64,000 nt of DNA from Cryoendolithus antarcticus. Taxonomy: Eukaryota > Ascomycota > Dothideomycetes > Cladosporiales > Cladosporiaceae. Where the stretch lies: contig NAJO01000010.1 of assembly GCA_002077065.1 (NCBI GenBank), positions 372,001 through 436,000 on the forward strand. Direction: 5' to 3'. The position numbers and the translations under genes are program-made. Positions 22,935 through 33,800 of the stretch are shown here, in pieces. How positions within the stretch are numbered: position 1 is the first letter of the stretch; each line of letters starts with the position of its first letter. Under the pieces are notes generated by a model. That model was not told the origin of the DNA. It saw only the letters and a list, made by a program, of their open reading frames with translations, and searched no databases.

Positions 22935-24265
22935 ATGCCCCTGTTCATACTGGGCCAAGCGTTCCACGAAGGTCTGGCATCTGTGCCTTTGCTCCCGTCA
23001 TTACTGAAGGTTGTACCATGGCTCTTTGTTCTTTATATCCTGAAAATATACTTCTCCGGGGCCACGAATAAGAGCGAGTCGAAACTGCATGGCAAGGTCG
23101 TCTTGGTGACAGTCAGTACTTCGCGAACTCCCAATATCAGCACCATGCTGAGTTTTGCTAGGGTGGGACCAGTGGTGTCGGCGAGGCAGTCGTGCGCGAA
23201 CTTGCGATAGCTGGAGCACAGATAGTCTTATTGACTCAGCATGCACTGAACGACCCATTTCTGGTGGACCACATCGATGATCTTCGGAATGATACTAATA
23301 ATCACCTGATTACTGCTGAGCAAGTCGAACTGGCCTCACTTCACAGTATCCGGACTTTCGCTACGAAATGGATCGACAACTCACCACCTCGAAGACTAGA
23401 CATGGTAGTGCTGTGTGCCAATACGATGACTGCGACGAAGGATATTAAGAGTACTGTGGAAGGTGTGGAACTAAATTGGCAAATTAATTACCTCGCCAAC
23501 TTCCACCTCCTCAGTATCTTGTCGCCTGCGCTGCGAGCACAGCCACCGGATCGAGACGTACGAGTGATCTTCGGAACGTGTAACAGCTACTTGGGTGGCG
23601 ATCTGTTGCACATCACCTCGAAAGGCTATGCTGCTGCAAAAGCCAAGAAGACACCCTCGGCGACAGTCGAGAAGTCACCGACTACCTTCTCGCCCGGCAA
23701 TGCGTACGCTACTTCCAAGCTGGCGCTCACAGTGTTTGCACTGGCTTTCCAAAAGCATCTGTCTGCGTATGAAAGACCGGACAAGATGCCATCGACGACA
23801 CATGTCGTTCTTGTCGATCCTGGATACTGTCGAACTCCTGGCATGCGACGCTGGCTGACCTGGGGATCTCTCTTCGGCCTTGCTGTTTACATGATCACAT
23901 ATCCATTCTGGTGGCTCGTGCTGAAGAGTCCTAACATGGGCGCTCAGTCCTTCCTGCACGCTGTCATGGACTCTGACTACGGTCGTGGTGAGGGTGGCAA
24001 ACTACTCAAAGAGTGCAAAGCACGGACGTACCTTCGAAAAGAAGTCGAGGATGAAGCAATGCAAAAGCAGTTGTGGGAGTACAGCGAGCAGATGGTACAG
24101 GAGGCCGAGAAGAGAGGTGCACTCGAGCGGGCTAAGCTCAAGCGAGACGAGAAGGAGAAAGTCGAGGAGGTTGAAGCTGAAGCGGAGTTGAGAGACTACA
24201 AGGAGAAGGTCGGTAAGAAGGCTGGGGTGAAGCAAGAAGGCAGTCGGCGAAGCCGCAAAAGCTGA
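22935..24265 (+). CDS. Membrane-anchored short-chain dehydrogenase/reductase
   Basis: Two exons, 22935-23111 and 23162-24265, with a 50-bp phase-0 intron, giving 426 residues. The N-terminus has a hydrophobic anchor (LKVVPWLFVLYILKIYF, about 26-42). The splice joins the Rossmann motif VTGGTSGVG (about 58-66). The NAD(P) domain continues with NWQINYLANFHLLSIL, and the catalytic YxxxK is in NAYATSK. A second hydrophobic stretch (LFGLAVYMITYPFWWLVL) sits after the catalytic domain. The C-terminal ~90 residues are a charged Lys/Glu helix. The layout resembles yeast Env9-like lipid-droplet oxidoreductases, but that match is a guess. The substrate is unknown. Confidence 0.85.
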
Positions 24266-24843
24266 TCTGATCACTGCATACATGACTGCCACAATTATTT
24301 GAATCTGATCGCATCCGCAGCACGCAAGCCTTGAGGATGCCGCGCTGAGCGGTCATCCTCAGGACACGGGCGGGCAGCTGACTAGGTCTGCAGTTTATCT
24401 ATTCTGCCGATCAAGAGCATTGCAGACTCAGCTGCTGACCTGCACTGGGTGCCGACAGCCAGCATGCTGCCTGGTCGCCCCCTGATCTGGCTCCTCGCCC
24501 AACAGCACGAAATCCGTGACGTTCTTTGTTCGAGTGTCGAGCGCTGCCATGCGATGAAATAACAAAGCATATTCGAGGGAATGCGCCTGTCAGCAACGCG
24601 ATGCACGCTGACGGACAAAGAGAACATTCTTTCAACATGGTTCGAGCAAATTCGATCTCATTTCTGCCAGATATTGGTACAGACATGGCAGTATACCCAC
24701 GTAACTTACTGCACTGGGCTTCTCCTTCTTTTCACCATCGACGAACCTGTACTCCCGCGAGACTTTCACCACCAAGGCAGGTCCTACACATTCGTTCCAA
24801 CTTCACAGATTAATCCCCCAGAACCACGATCAAGCTCGAAGCC
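24266..24843. other. Intergenic region upstream of the 1427-residue coiled-coil gene
   Basis: 578 bp between two plus-strand genes; presumably promoter and 5' UTR of the coiled-coil gene. Nothing specific recognised. Confidence 0.4.
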
Positions 24844-27800
24844 ATGGCTGACGAGCAGCAAAACGACACAACTGGAAATATCAGCCCTATTTCGGGAACA
24901 CAAGATGCGCGGTCCAGTGCCTCAGTTCCGACCGATGATTTTGCGCGACGCGTATCGCCAATAGATGATCCGATGGACATTGATGACATCGCAGAGCCTT
25001 CTCAAGATGCAGACCCTGAACCGAAGTCAGCGTTCTCATCGTCCAGCGAGGAGGACAACAAGGAGAACGCAGACGACAGCGAAGACCACAGCGCATGGCT
25101 CCGAGACTGGCAGGCAGGAACCCCTGAGCGGCCATCTGCTGCAGGCGATCAGCAGACCGTCGCAGAGAATGGGAGCAGTGACCCGGTGAGTAATGTGCCC
25201 CACATCCCAGCTGACTACACAAGGACAGGCGAGGACGGAAGCGTGACACACTTCCAGCATCGTCTCGAGGACGGTGTGATCAAGCTGCAACGTACCTGGC
25301 GCGGGCCTGGCTATGAGTCGCGCATAATTGACTCTTACCAGGACGCTGAGGGGAGTCACGAATATGAACAGCTTGTCACCGAGGAGAGGCAGAGGCGTGA
25401 GATCAGGAGAACGACTAGCGCCAACGGCCGCTACACCAACGAGCAAACCACATGGACGACGATGGGAAGCAGCCCGGACGAGGTCATAAGCTATGTCGAG
25501 AACCGCTCGCTGGCTGGCGGAGAATTGACGGGTCGGGTAACTACTTGGACTGACCTAACCGGTATAGAACACGAGCAAGCATGGCATCCAGCTAATGGAG
25601 AAGAGATTGAAACTTTCACTGATCTTGCGGGCGGCGAGCACGAGATCCGCCGGCATTATCAAGATGGTAGGTGGTGGACCACAGAGCAATGGCGAGATCA
25701 TCTCGATCGCGAGCGTGTGAGGACCGACACAGTGCGACGGGAGTTCATGATGACTGGCTCAGTGAATGCTGAGGGCACCATGGAATTCGCAGCAGTCACC
25801 GGTCAGCCAGACAGCATGGGTGACTACGACCACCTACAAAGAGCCGATGGCAGCCCTCTCCATCCCCATCGGAGGCGCGGCAGGGAGATACGTGATGCGC
25901 TCAAAGAGAAGTTTGGACTGCGGACTGTTCCTTACACTACCGTGGGACCTAGCCCGCTGCAGCAGATACGTACAGAGTTCTCGCCGGACACTTCGCCAGA
26001 CCCTTCGCCCGAGTCTTCGCCTGAGACTTCACCCGAGTCCTCGCCTGAGTCTTCGCCCGAGCCATCACCCACCCAAGGTCCGGCCTCAGGCGCCTCTGGT
26101 CCCAGTCCCGAGGCGCCAGAATCAGCAGCGGGCACGCCTGCTAGTACTTCACTAGCATCCGGGTCATCCAATGCTGCAGAAGGCCCCTCGGCGCCAGAGT
26201 CAGCATCAGGCGGGCCTGCTAGTGGTCCTTCATCGCCCATCTCACCAGCGTACAGGACTGATTTTGCTTGGGATGAGGAGCAGCCAAGCGAGCACGACAA
26301 TGCTTTGTTCGCTCAATCAGTAGCTGCTTTGGCAGCGGCGTCGCTTACCACTTCGAACGATCAGACTGACGATGACAAGGATAAGGCTGGCGACACTGCT
26401 GGAGCCCTTGGTGGCGAGGCTCCGGACGAGGCAAATCCGGACGAGCCTGCCGATTTAGACGAGGAGGGTAGTGCATCGAAGCCGCCGAAGAAAGCCTCAA
26501 GTCGAAGCAGTCGCGGTGACAGACATTCGGAAGCACAGCAGGCATCGAAAAAGGCCAGAAACGTGCGTCGCAAGGCTCGTCGGGCTGCTGAGGAAGCTGC
26601 AAAGTCAGGAGGCTCTGATCCCGATCCTCCGGCGTCTGAGGAGGCTGGTTCGAAGACCGATCAAACCGATCAAGGTACTAGCGAGGGAGCGCCTGACAAC
26701 GCTGAAGATGCAAGGAGCGAGTCTTACACTCCAGCTACAGCCCCCCCAGGGCCCCAGTCCGACATCGTCTCTCCGACTAATTCAGATGACATTGAAGGCC
26801 CAGACCTCTCAATGGGGCGGACTGCAAGCGAAGGTCTGCAAGCCGCAAACGACTACACAGCTCGAGCTGGCACCGCCACCGGTCAGGAGAGGCTCGACAT
26901 GAATCGTGCTCGCATCCAGGACGAGACGCTGTTCCGCAATAACGATGTTGTGCCTTCTGCAAGATATCCGGGCACTCCGACTGACTATCAAGCTCGATCA
27001 GAGTTGCTGGGCGCCAACGTCGGACGCTACCGTCACTTGCGCAATCAGGCACTGTACCGCGCAAATGCTCGCGAGGCCTACAATCAAGAGCAACGGGAAC
27101 AGATCCATGCTTTGGAAGCACAGATTGATGACCTTCGGTCCCGGGTTCGGAGGGCTGAGCAAGAGGCCAACGACTATGGCGGTGTCAGTATAGTCGAAAT
27201 GAGGGCACAGATCGCAACACTACAAGCCACTGTGGATGGTCACGCAGCGGAGACTAATATGTTGGCGGACGAGTTCGACAAGATGGTTGCAGAGCGGGAT
27301 GAGGCACAGGCACAGCTTGAAATAAGGAGCGATGCTACGGTCGACCGTGGTGTTCAGACTGATGTTGCTTCCACTGCTGCTGCTGCTGCTGCTGCTGCTG
27401 CTATCTTTGGTCTCACCTACGCCTCTGCTGATACACAGACTGACGATGCCGCAGATGTTGACAAGAGCTCAGCGACTGCCACTACATCAGCCGGTACGCA
27501 GACCAACATTACCCAGGAGCCAGGCGTCCGAGAAGAGTGCAAGAAGCGCTGCGAAGACTTGGCGGCCGAGCTCAAAACCGCAAGGCAAGATACTGGCGTC
27601 AGCCTCAGATCGTTGATGGGTATCCTGCAAGTTGCGAACGCGAAGAAACGGGCAGCTTTAGCTGACGTAGAGCGGGTCACGACCGAGCTGAGCCGTCTGC
27701 AAGCACAGGTGGAATCTGATCGACAAGCAGCTGCGCAAACACAGCAAGCACTCGCCCAGCAAACTGCTACTGATCATGTAGCTGTTGCAGATGCAATCCA

Positions 27801-29127
27801 GAGCGCCATGCAAGCCGCCGAAGTCAGGAGACTCCAACGACAAAGCGCGAACCGACAAGGTCACGTCGAACGACGAGTCGAATATGGGATCGCCGAGAGA
27901 TACACGCGGACTGTGGCAGAACTCGAAGAGATCATCGACGACCGCGAGGAAGTGATCAAGGATCTGAGAAAGACTGTCACGAACCGGTTTTCCGCCAACG
28001 AGAATTGCGAGCAGAAGTGCGTCAAGCTGCAGGCCGAAGTCGATCGACTCAGTATAGAGATCTCAAGCGCGCAAGAGGTGTTCGTCGAGCAGCTTCAGCA
28101 AGCTACGAGCAACCAGACGGAACTTGAGCGGGCTCTTGGGCGCCCTACCTCGACCCACAGGCTCCTGTACAATGGCGAGTGCAAGAAGTGCGCCTATCTC
28201 AAGCTCGACCTCGCTGAAGAGCGAAAACGCGTGGAGATGGCGCAGGCAAATAGGAAGGTGGCTTGGCAGCAAGTGAAAGAGCTTCAAGGCGAGCTCCTCG
28301 CAGCGGCCGGGAAAGGCGGAGCATGCGTTGCTTGTAAGAACTCGCTCGAGGCTGCACGGTCGCGTGTCACTGAGCTAGAGGCTCAGCTCGATGACGTTCG
28401 CCGTGACCTCGACCTTGCTGTTCTTGAGCGCGATGTTGCCAACGCTGAGCGTGATGCCGCTGTTGCTGAGCGCGATGCCGCGATCAAGCTGCGCGATGAT
28501 GCTTACATCGAGCTCGACAATCTCCGCCGCGACACCACTCGCAATAATCGCGACACCGAGGCGGCCTTGATCAGACAGCTAGAAGAGCAACGCCTGCAAC
28601 ACCAAGCCGAAGTCGCCGCCGCCGCTGCGGAGCTCGAGGCAGAGCGTGAGCTGACTTTCAAGCATGCTAAGGTGGCCGAGAAGCTGGGGCGGGAGAAGCA
28701 CGTCACGAAGCTCGAGAATGAGGAGCAGGCTCGCGAGATCGAGGATAAGGATCAGCAGATCAAGGAGCTGCTCACTGAGAGCCCACGGACTGCTGACCTC
28801 AGAGCTGCACGCCAGCGGACCCGCGAGTTGGAAGATCGTCTCCAGGCGCAAGTCGACGAGGTCAACGAGCTTCGACAAGCTCTCCTCGACGCTCGTGCTT
28901 GGCCCACGACACCAGCTGCTACGCCAGCGAGTAGCGATCTCAACGCGACTCCTCGCGCACGACCGAGCAGGGACTATCAGGCATCTCCAGCATTGGCCGC
29001 ACGACAACATCAGGCTCAGATCCGGAGGAACGCTGACGCTGCAGCGAGGAACACGAGATTGCAGAAGATCCTAGGGGATTTCGAGTATGTGCCGAGGGAG
29101 AAGAGGTTCTTGCATTTGAACCTCTGA
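24844..29127 (+). CDS. Large intronless coiled-coil protein of unknown function with LC8-like motifs and cysteine pairs
   Basis: A single 4.3-kb exon encodes 1427 residues; no family recognised. Regions in order: acidic disordered N-terminus (1-115); a beta-rich region (about 120-340) with a 23-residue tandem repeat (TWTDLTGIEHE at 234, TFTDLAGGEHE at 257); an SP[DE]x tetrapeptide repeat (about 379-410); a long Ser/Pro/Ala-rich stretch; a basic stretch near 560-585; and coiled coil from about 720 to 1360. Within the coiled-coil part are VQTD (ending D840), TQTD (ending D867) and TQTN (ending N888), which fit dynein light chain LC8 motifs; an Ala9 run (845-853); and four cysteine pairs (C899/C903, C1055/C1059, C1113/C1116, C1161/C1164). 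A cytoskeletal, spindle-pole or septal scaffold is plausible but unproven. Length and lack of introns are unusual for this window. Confidence 0.85.
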   Translation: MADEQQNDTTGNISPISGTQDARSSASVPTDDFARRVSPIDDPMDIDDIAEPSQDADPEPKSAFSSSSEEDNKENADDSEDHSAWLRDWQAGTPERPSAAGDQQTVAENGSSDPVSNVPHIPADYTRTGEDGSVTHFQHRLEDGVIKLQRTWRGPGYESRIIDSYQDAEGSHEYEQLVTEERQRREIRRTTSANGRYTNEQTTWTTMGSSPDEVISYVENRSLAGGELTGRVTTWTDLTGIEHEQAWHPANGEEIETFTDLAGGEHEIRRHYQDGRWWTTEQWRDHLDRERVRTDTVRREFMMTGSVNAEGTMEFAAVTGQPDSMGDYDHLQRADGSPLHPHRRRGREIRDALKEKFGLRTVPYTTVGPSPLQQIRTEFSPDTSPDPSPESSPETSPESSPESSPEPSPTQGPASGASGPSPEAPESAAGTPASTSLASGSSNAAEGPSAPESASGGPASGPSSPISPAYRTDFAWDEEQPSEHDNALFAQSVAALAAASLTTSNDQTDDDKDKAGDTAGALGGEAPDEANPDEPADLDEEGSASKPPKKASSRSSRGDRHSEAQQASKKARNVRRKARRAAEEAAKSGGSDPDPPASEEAGSKTDQTDQGTSEGAPDNAEDARSESYTPATAPPGPQSDIVSPTNSDDIEGPDLSMGRTASEGLQAANDYTARAGTATGQERLDMNRARIQDETLFRNNDVVPSARYPGTPTDYQARSELLGANVGRYRHLRNQALYRANAREAYNQEQREQIHALEAQIDDLRSRVRRAEQEANDYGGVSIVEMRAQIATLQATVDGHAAETNMLADEFDKMVAERDEAQAQLEIRSDATVDRGVQTDVASTAAAAAAAAAIFGLTYASADTQTDDAADVDKSSATATTSAGTQTNITQEPGVREECKKRCEDLAAELKTARQDTGVSLRSLMGILQVANAKKRAALADVERVTTELSRLQAQVESDRQAAAQTQQALAQQTATDHVAVADAIQSAMQAAEVRRLQRQSANRQGHVERRVEYGIAERYTRTVAELEEIIDDREEVIKDLRKTVTNRFSANENCEQKCVKLQAEVDRLSIEISSAQEVFVEQLQQATSNQTELERALGRPTSTHRLLYNGECKKCAYLKLDLAEERKRVEMAQANRKVAWQQVKELQGELLAAAGKGGACVACKNSLEAARSRVTELEAQLDDVRRDLDLAVLERDVANAERDAAVAERDAAIKLRDDAYIELDNLRRDTTRNNRDTEAALIRQLEEQRLQHQAEVAAAAAELEAERELTFKHAKVAEKLGREKHVTKLENEEQAREIEDKDQQIKELLTESPRTADLRAARQRTRELEDRLQAQVDEVNELRQALLDARAWPTTPAATPASSDLNATPRARPSRDYQASPALAARQHQAQIRRNADAAARNTRLQKILGDFEYVPREKRFLHLNL
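25981..26076 (+). repeat. 12-nt tandem repeat coding SP[DE]x tetrapeptides
   Basis: About eight imperfect units of the pattern TCGCC(T/C)GAG + 3 nt encode SPDT, SPDP, SPES, SPET, SPES, SPES, SPEP and SPTQ inside the 1427-residue gene. Silent differences between units show it is not a recent expansion. Each SP is a possible proline-directed kinase site. Confidence 0.8.
27376..27402 (+). repeat. (GCT)9 trinucleotide microsatellite
   Basis: Nine perfect GCT units encode Ala9 between the first and second LC8-like motifs of the 1427-residue protein. A pure repeat like this is likely to vary in length between strains. Confidence 0.9.
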
Positions 29128-29440
29128 GGGGATGGGTAAGGCTGAGTATGGGCCGGGAGATGTGAGTGTTTCCTATCATCATCTGCAGAAGCTTTCAGTC
29201 ATTTCGTTACAATACCAGCGTTTATTAGTACATCACACAAGCGCACTTTCCTCGCAGTCGATCTAGGCCCCTTCACAAGTTCTACTCGTCTCTGTATACC
29301 GGACGCAGATGGACTCTTGTCAGTAACGACACGATGTTATTACGGCAGGGCCGTGACTTTTCGACCTAGGCTGTATATGCTGCCAAACAGCTCCGAGTAT
29401 ACCAGACATCTATCTATACATCAGCAACTCGGATGCAGTA
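29128..29440. other. Intergenic region between convergent genes
   Basis: 313 bp between the coiled-coil gene and the PNPOx-like gene, holding two 3' UTRs. Nothing specific recognised. Confidence 0.4.
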
Positions 29441-30333
29441 CTACGGCCAGCACTCCTGATGTGACCACTCTCCGCTCTTGTCGTCAAACGTATAGACATG
29501 CCGCCGGCCAGTCTCAGGGTCGCTCAAGTCAATCGACTCGACAACCTCAGGCTTGATAACCACAACCCGGAAGTTCTTCCTTGCGATAGGGTCATCCAGA
29601 TCCTCAACCTTCGACCCCAACTTCAATCCCTCATCATAAGCCTCGTCCACCGGCTGCCCGGGAGGCGGGTTCTTCCAGCTACCTGTGAATCACAACGTCA
29701 GCTCCAAGGTCCATATCCCGCGTCACACATTCAGGTAGACATGCCCCTCATCCCCGGCGAACAATTCCCAAAATGCGCCGTCATCTCCTTACTCCAACTC
29801 CAGCCCTCCCTTCCCTCCTCCTTAACAACCCTCATCCTACCCCCAACCTCACTCTTCACAGTCCTCACACCACTACTCTCCTCCCCTTCTCCCTCGATAT
29901 CCGGTCCCACCAGAAAGACCTCCCCCTTGATCCGCCACTGCATCTTACTCTCCTTGACCCACCATACGGCCTCACAGGGTCCCCCACCGCCAGAGCCTTG
30001 AACATACTTCCTGTCGTTCGCCTTCCCTGCTGAGCTGGCGAAAGCTTCGAAAGTCTTGTTCATTCTCACATCTGTTGTGAACGTGGGGAGCTCGGACTCG
30101 TAGACTCTCTCGTTCATAGGCGCATTGTTGTGCTTGTTCTCCGGTAGCTCAGCCCACATTCCCCGGAAGATGCAGAAGCGTGCTCGCGGGAGGAAATCGG
30201 TAGGCGAGTCTTTTGGAGCAGGGTGTAGCGAGGCGAAGACAAACTCGGGAGAGTCCATGGAGTTCACATGCTCCAGGAAAGGCTTACGCCAGGGCGCTGC
30301 GGCAGGCGTGTGAGGGGTGGAGAGGGAAGACAT
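29441..30333 (-). CDS. Pyridoxamine 5'-phosphate oxidase-like FMN-binding protein (Alr4036 family)
   Basis: Two exons, 30333-29741 and 29678-29441, with a 62-bp intron (phase 2), giving 276 residues. The start MSSLSTPHTPAAAPWRKPF fits the family; the open frame upstream lacks an ATG-supported family sequence. Matching blocks: PWRKPFLEHVNSM, FVFASLHPAPKDSPTDFLPR, ARFCIFRGMWAELP, VYESELPTFTTDVRM, EAVWWVKESKMQWRIKGEV and, after the splice, WKNPPPGQPVDEAYDEGLK. This is the Alr4036-type split-barrel flavin fold. Whether it makes pyridoxal phosphate or has another flavin function is unknown. The acceptor GTAG at 29679 was selected because the AG four bases earlier would create a stop. Confidence 0.85.
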
Positions 30334-30891
30334 GGTGTGGGAGAGCTGGCGGGACACTTGGGCGAGGCGGAGGGTTGGGGAGGGAATGGTGGGCGGTGGT
30401 TGTGTGGTGACGGGAAAGGTGCTAGATATGATCGAGTGGAAGTGATTCAGATGTATTGGCAAACTGGGTCGCTGGAAGGAGTAAGATACTGTCGGGTCTG
30501 TTGCAGCTACATTGTAGACAAAAGTCTCCAATGCGTCTTCAATGACGACAGTAGCTACCAGATCGTGGGGTAATCTGGCGGCTGAATGCCGAGTGCAGCT
30601 AGAGGGATCGAGGAGAGTCGATCACGATCTATTAAGTAATATTCAGGTAATAGACCATCAAAGTCGAGGAACTGGAGAGCCTCTGGACGACAGTCGATTA
30701 TAACTCAATACGCTGACTACTAAAACACAAGCACCCTGCCAATGACCGTCCTCGCTCCCTGCGAAGCAACGAACTGGCTGCTCTCTGCAAAATTTCGTAT
30801 TGCTGTCAATATTAGCAGCGTCGCGATGTTGTACTGTGCATTCTCTTACTTCCTACACGATCGTCCCATGTACACTGTGTCGCATACAGGA
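30334..30891. other. Intergenic region upstream of the PNPOx-like gene
   Basis: 558 bp between the PNPOx-like start and the stop of the 1437-residue gene, both minus strand. No gene recognised. Confidence 0.4.
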
Positions 30892-33800
30892 TCAAGTCTG
30901 CTGCGCAGCTGGAGTCTGCAGTGGCAGCACAAACCCAGTGGGCCTGAGATCACGCTTGGGCCCTCTAGGAGCTCTCGCCCACCCGCCAGAGCGCTCCTTA
31001 GGCGCCTCCGTGCTGCCCTCTCCAGCAGCGACGCCATCCGGTTTCGCTGTGTTGGTAGCCTCTTTCGATGCCGCTTTTTGGAAGCTTGTCTTCCGTGACC
31101 CAGGCGCGGGTGTGCTGTTCGCCGACTTCGAAGCCGGCGAACTGGTGGCACTGCCCTCTTTCGCGGCAGCTGGACCTAGCGGACCCTTGCCCTTGTGAGA
31201 CTTAGGGCCTGGCCTGACGTTCTGCGATCGATTGTTCCTCCAGAAGATAGGATTATACCTGGTCTTGACTCCAATCATGTTGACATGGCAGCCCTTGCCA
31301 TCGCGCTCGTATGCTGCAAGGTGTATTGCACAGTCACGCGTGGTGGCCTCAATGCCCATGTTCAGCTTCGAGTTCGTGCCCATGTGAAGGAGGTTCACGC
31401 GGCCGCCGAAGCGCATGTCGTGGTAGTGTGTATTACGCGGCACGCGAGTGCGAGGTCTGGAGCCGAAGCCCAACTCCTCGTTGAACATATCGTCGATTGA
31501 GGGCTTGCTCGTGACTTCACTGCTGTTGTCGACTGTGAAATGGAATTTCTTCGTTGACGGCTGCGGCAGCGACACCGTGGCGTTGGCGGCCGTCGCAACA
31601 TCCAGATCAGTCCTGGTCGAACTGCTCACAGCTGCGGCAGCGACCGCGTTCGCCTTTGGAGGGGTTCCCGGCGGTGATGGCGGCGTCTCGGTCTGGATAG
31701 TCGCACGATTGAACAGCACATTGAAGCGCTCCTTCCACGCGTCGCTCTCCACCAGAGGTCTCGCTCGACCATCTGTGGTGTTCCTAATTGGCGCAGCCGC
31801 TGGAGGAGCCACTGCAGACCCAGCACGGGGTGAGGCTGGCGGCAGCTTGACAACTGGAGCAGGTCTTGGTAGCCGCACATGTGGGTGCTTCGCATCTCCA
31901 GCATTGACCGGATGACTAGCCGCTTCAGGCGGTGGCGGCGACTGCTCCTTCGACTCTGACAACGGCGCTAATGATACTGCTTGACGCTGAGCACGTTGTG
32001 GCTGCTGTGCCGAAGCGCCAGGTAGACGCACGGTGTTCTCACCTGCTGGCAGTCCGGTTGCCGAAGCCGTCGAAGTTGCAGCAGGTTGTGTCTGGGTGCT
32101 CGGTGGTGCGGGCACGGCGCGAGAGCCATCCGCATCGTGCACAAGATGCTGCACTTTGTCCACACCGCGTTTGCCTCCAAGCCTGGAGGGTGCCGAGGTC
32201 TGCTTAAAAGTCTCTTTCAACACGGTGGGTGGGCCGGCCTCGGCCACTGTTGCCTTCGCAGCCTCTGCCGCGCGAGCATACTGTTGTGGACCATCGACAG
32301 CGTAGCTGTTCCAGCCGCTAGCCTTAGCTCTGTCATCAGGACGCTGGTCTCTGTTGGACTGCGCACGCGATGGTGGGGCGATAGGCCCGGGCACATGCTG
32401 CTGACGACCAAGACCAGGTGTAGGAGAGGCGCCGTTTGCGCGTGACTGCGCCATAAAATGATCTGGGCGTGCACCCAGTGTGTTCGCAGTGATTGATCGC
32501 GAGTCGCCAAAGCCAGGTGGCTGTGTCAGTGCAGGCGATGCTCCATATTGACCAAGACCTTGCGGCGATATACGGGCAGAAGTCGATGGCCGGCTCATGC
32601 TGTTGGGGATCTGCGGAAGCCCACTAAGCGTCGGCGCGAACGTACCATTGCCCAATGCACCGCTAGAGCCCCACACATTGCCACTGCCCGCTGTAGGCCA
32701 TGGCGCTGTGAAGATGTCGCTTGTCGATGGCGGGAAGGTTTGTTGCTTCTGATCCCCTGACGATGAGAAAGCGGGCTTCTGCGACAGTGACTGCTGCTGC
32801 TGGCCAAGTGCACGGTTGGCAAGAGCGGGCGAAAGAAGACTGTTGGCCGGCAGGCGCGTCGTCTGGTCGGCCGAGTTCGCGGGCTCAGTGAGACTCGGTA
32901 GCTTCGCTGATGGTGCACTTGCCGCGCTTTCATCTGGTGACTGCGCCTTCGAAGGAATATCATTGAGTGCCGCAGGTGTGGTGGCGGCTTGAGTTGCCGA
33001 AGTCGCCGCCGCAGCTCTTGAGTCCACGATCGAGGACGGCTTCTCCGACGCAGTATGGGCCTTGACAGCAGGCTTGACAGCCTCCTTCGTTTTCTGCTCT
33101 GCCGCAGCCTTAGCAGCAACAGCTGCAGCTTCGCGCTCAGAGCGTGACATGCCGGCGCCGCCCAACTCAGCCAGCTTTGCTGCTAATCTGGCTTTGCGAG
33201 CTTCTTCCGCAAGCCTGTCGTCCTCCATCCGTTTTTCGCGCATCTTCGCACTGGCTTCCTTCTTCTCCTTCATGACCTTTTCTTGTAGCTTTGCCGCATC
33301 CTCGACCTCGACTGGAGCGCCAGCTGGTGGAGGTGGTGGCATCTGCTGACTCCACGCGTTCTGTTGCGCGAATGCAGGCGCAACAGGCTCGTGCTTGGCG
33401 GACTTCGGCGACGTTGCCGAGTCTTGACCAGTGATAGTGCTGCTACGACGCTCTGCGGCGAAGACTGGTTCATGAGAACGTGTGGTAGACATGCGCCTGC
33501 CTGGTGGTCCACTGGCCTGACTGACACTGGAACCCCTGCGGCGTGCCCATGACGGCGGTCCATCCGTCTGACTACTAGTCCGAGTTTGAAACGCTGCTGA
33601 TGGCTCAGCCGGGCCGCCGGAAGCCTGGGACGGGCGTTGCAACAACGCAGGTTTGCGTGTGTACGAGTCTGAACCCCTAGAAGCTCGGCGGTTCTCGGCG
33701 GCGGGTTCGAAGCGGCCGTTGGTAGAGTTGAATAGCTCGCGTTGCCTGCCGTCACCAGTGCGCAGCGTACGATCGAAGGCATCCGGAGCCATCTCGGGTA

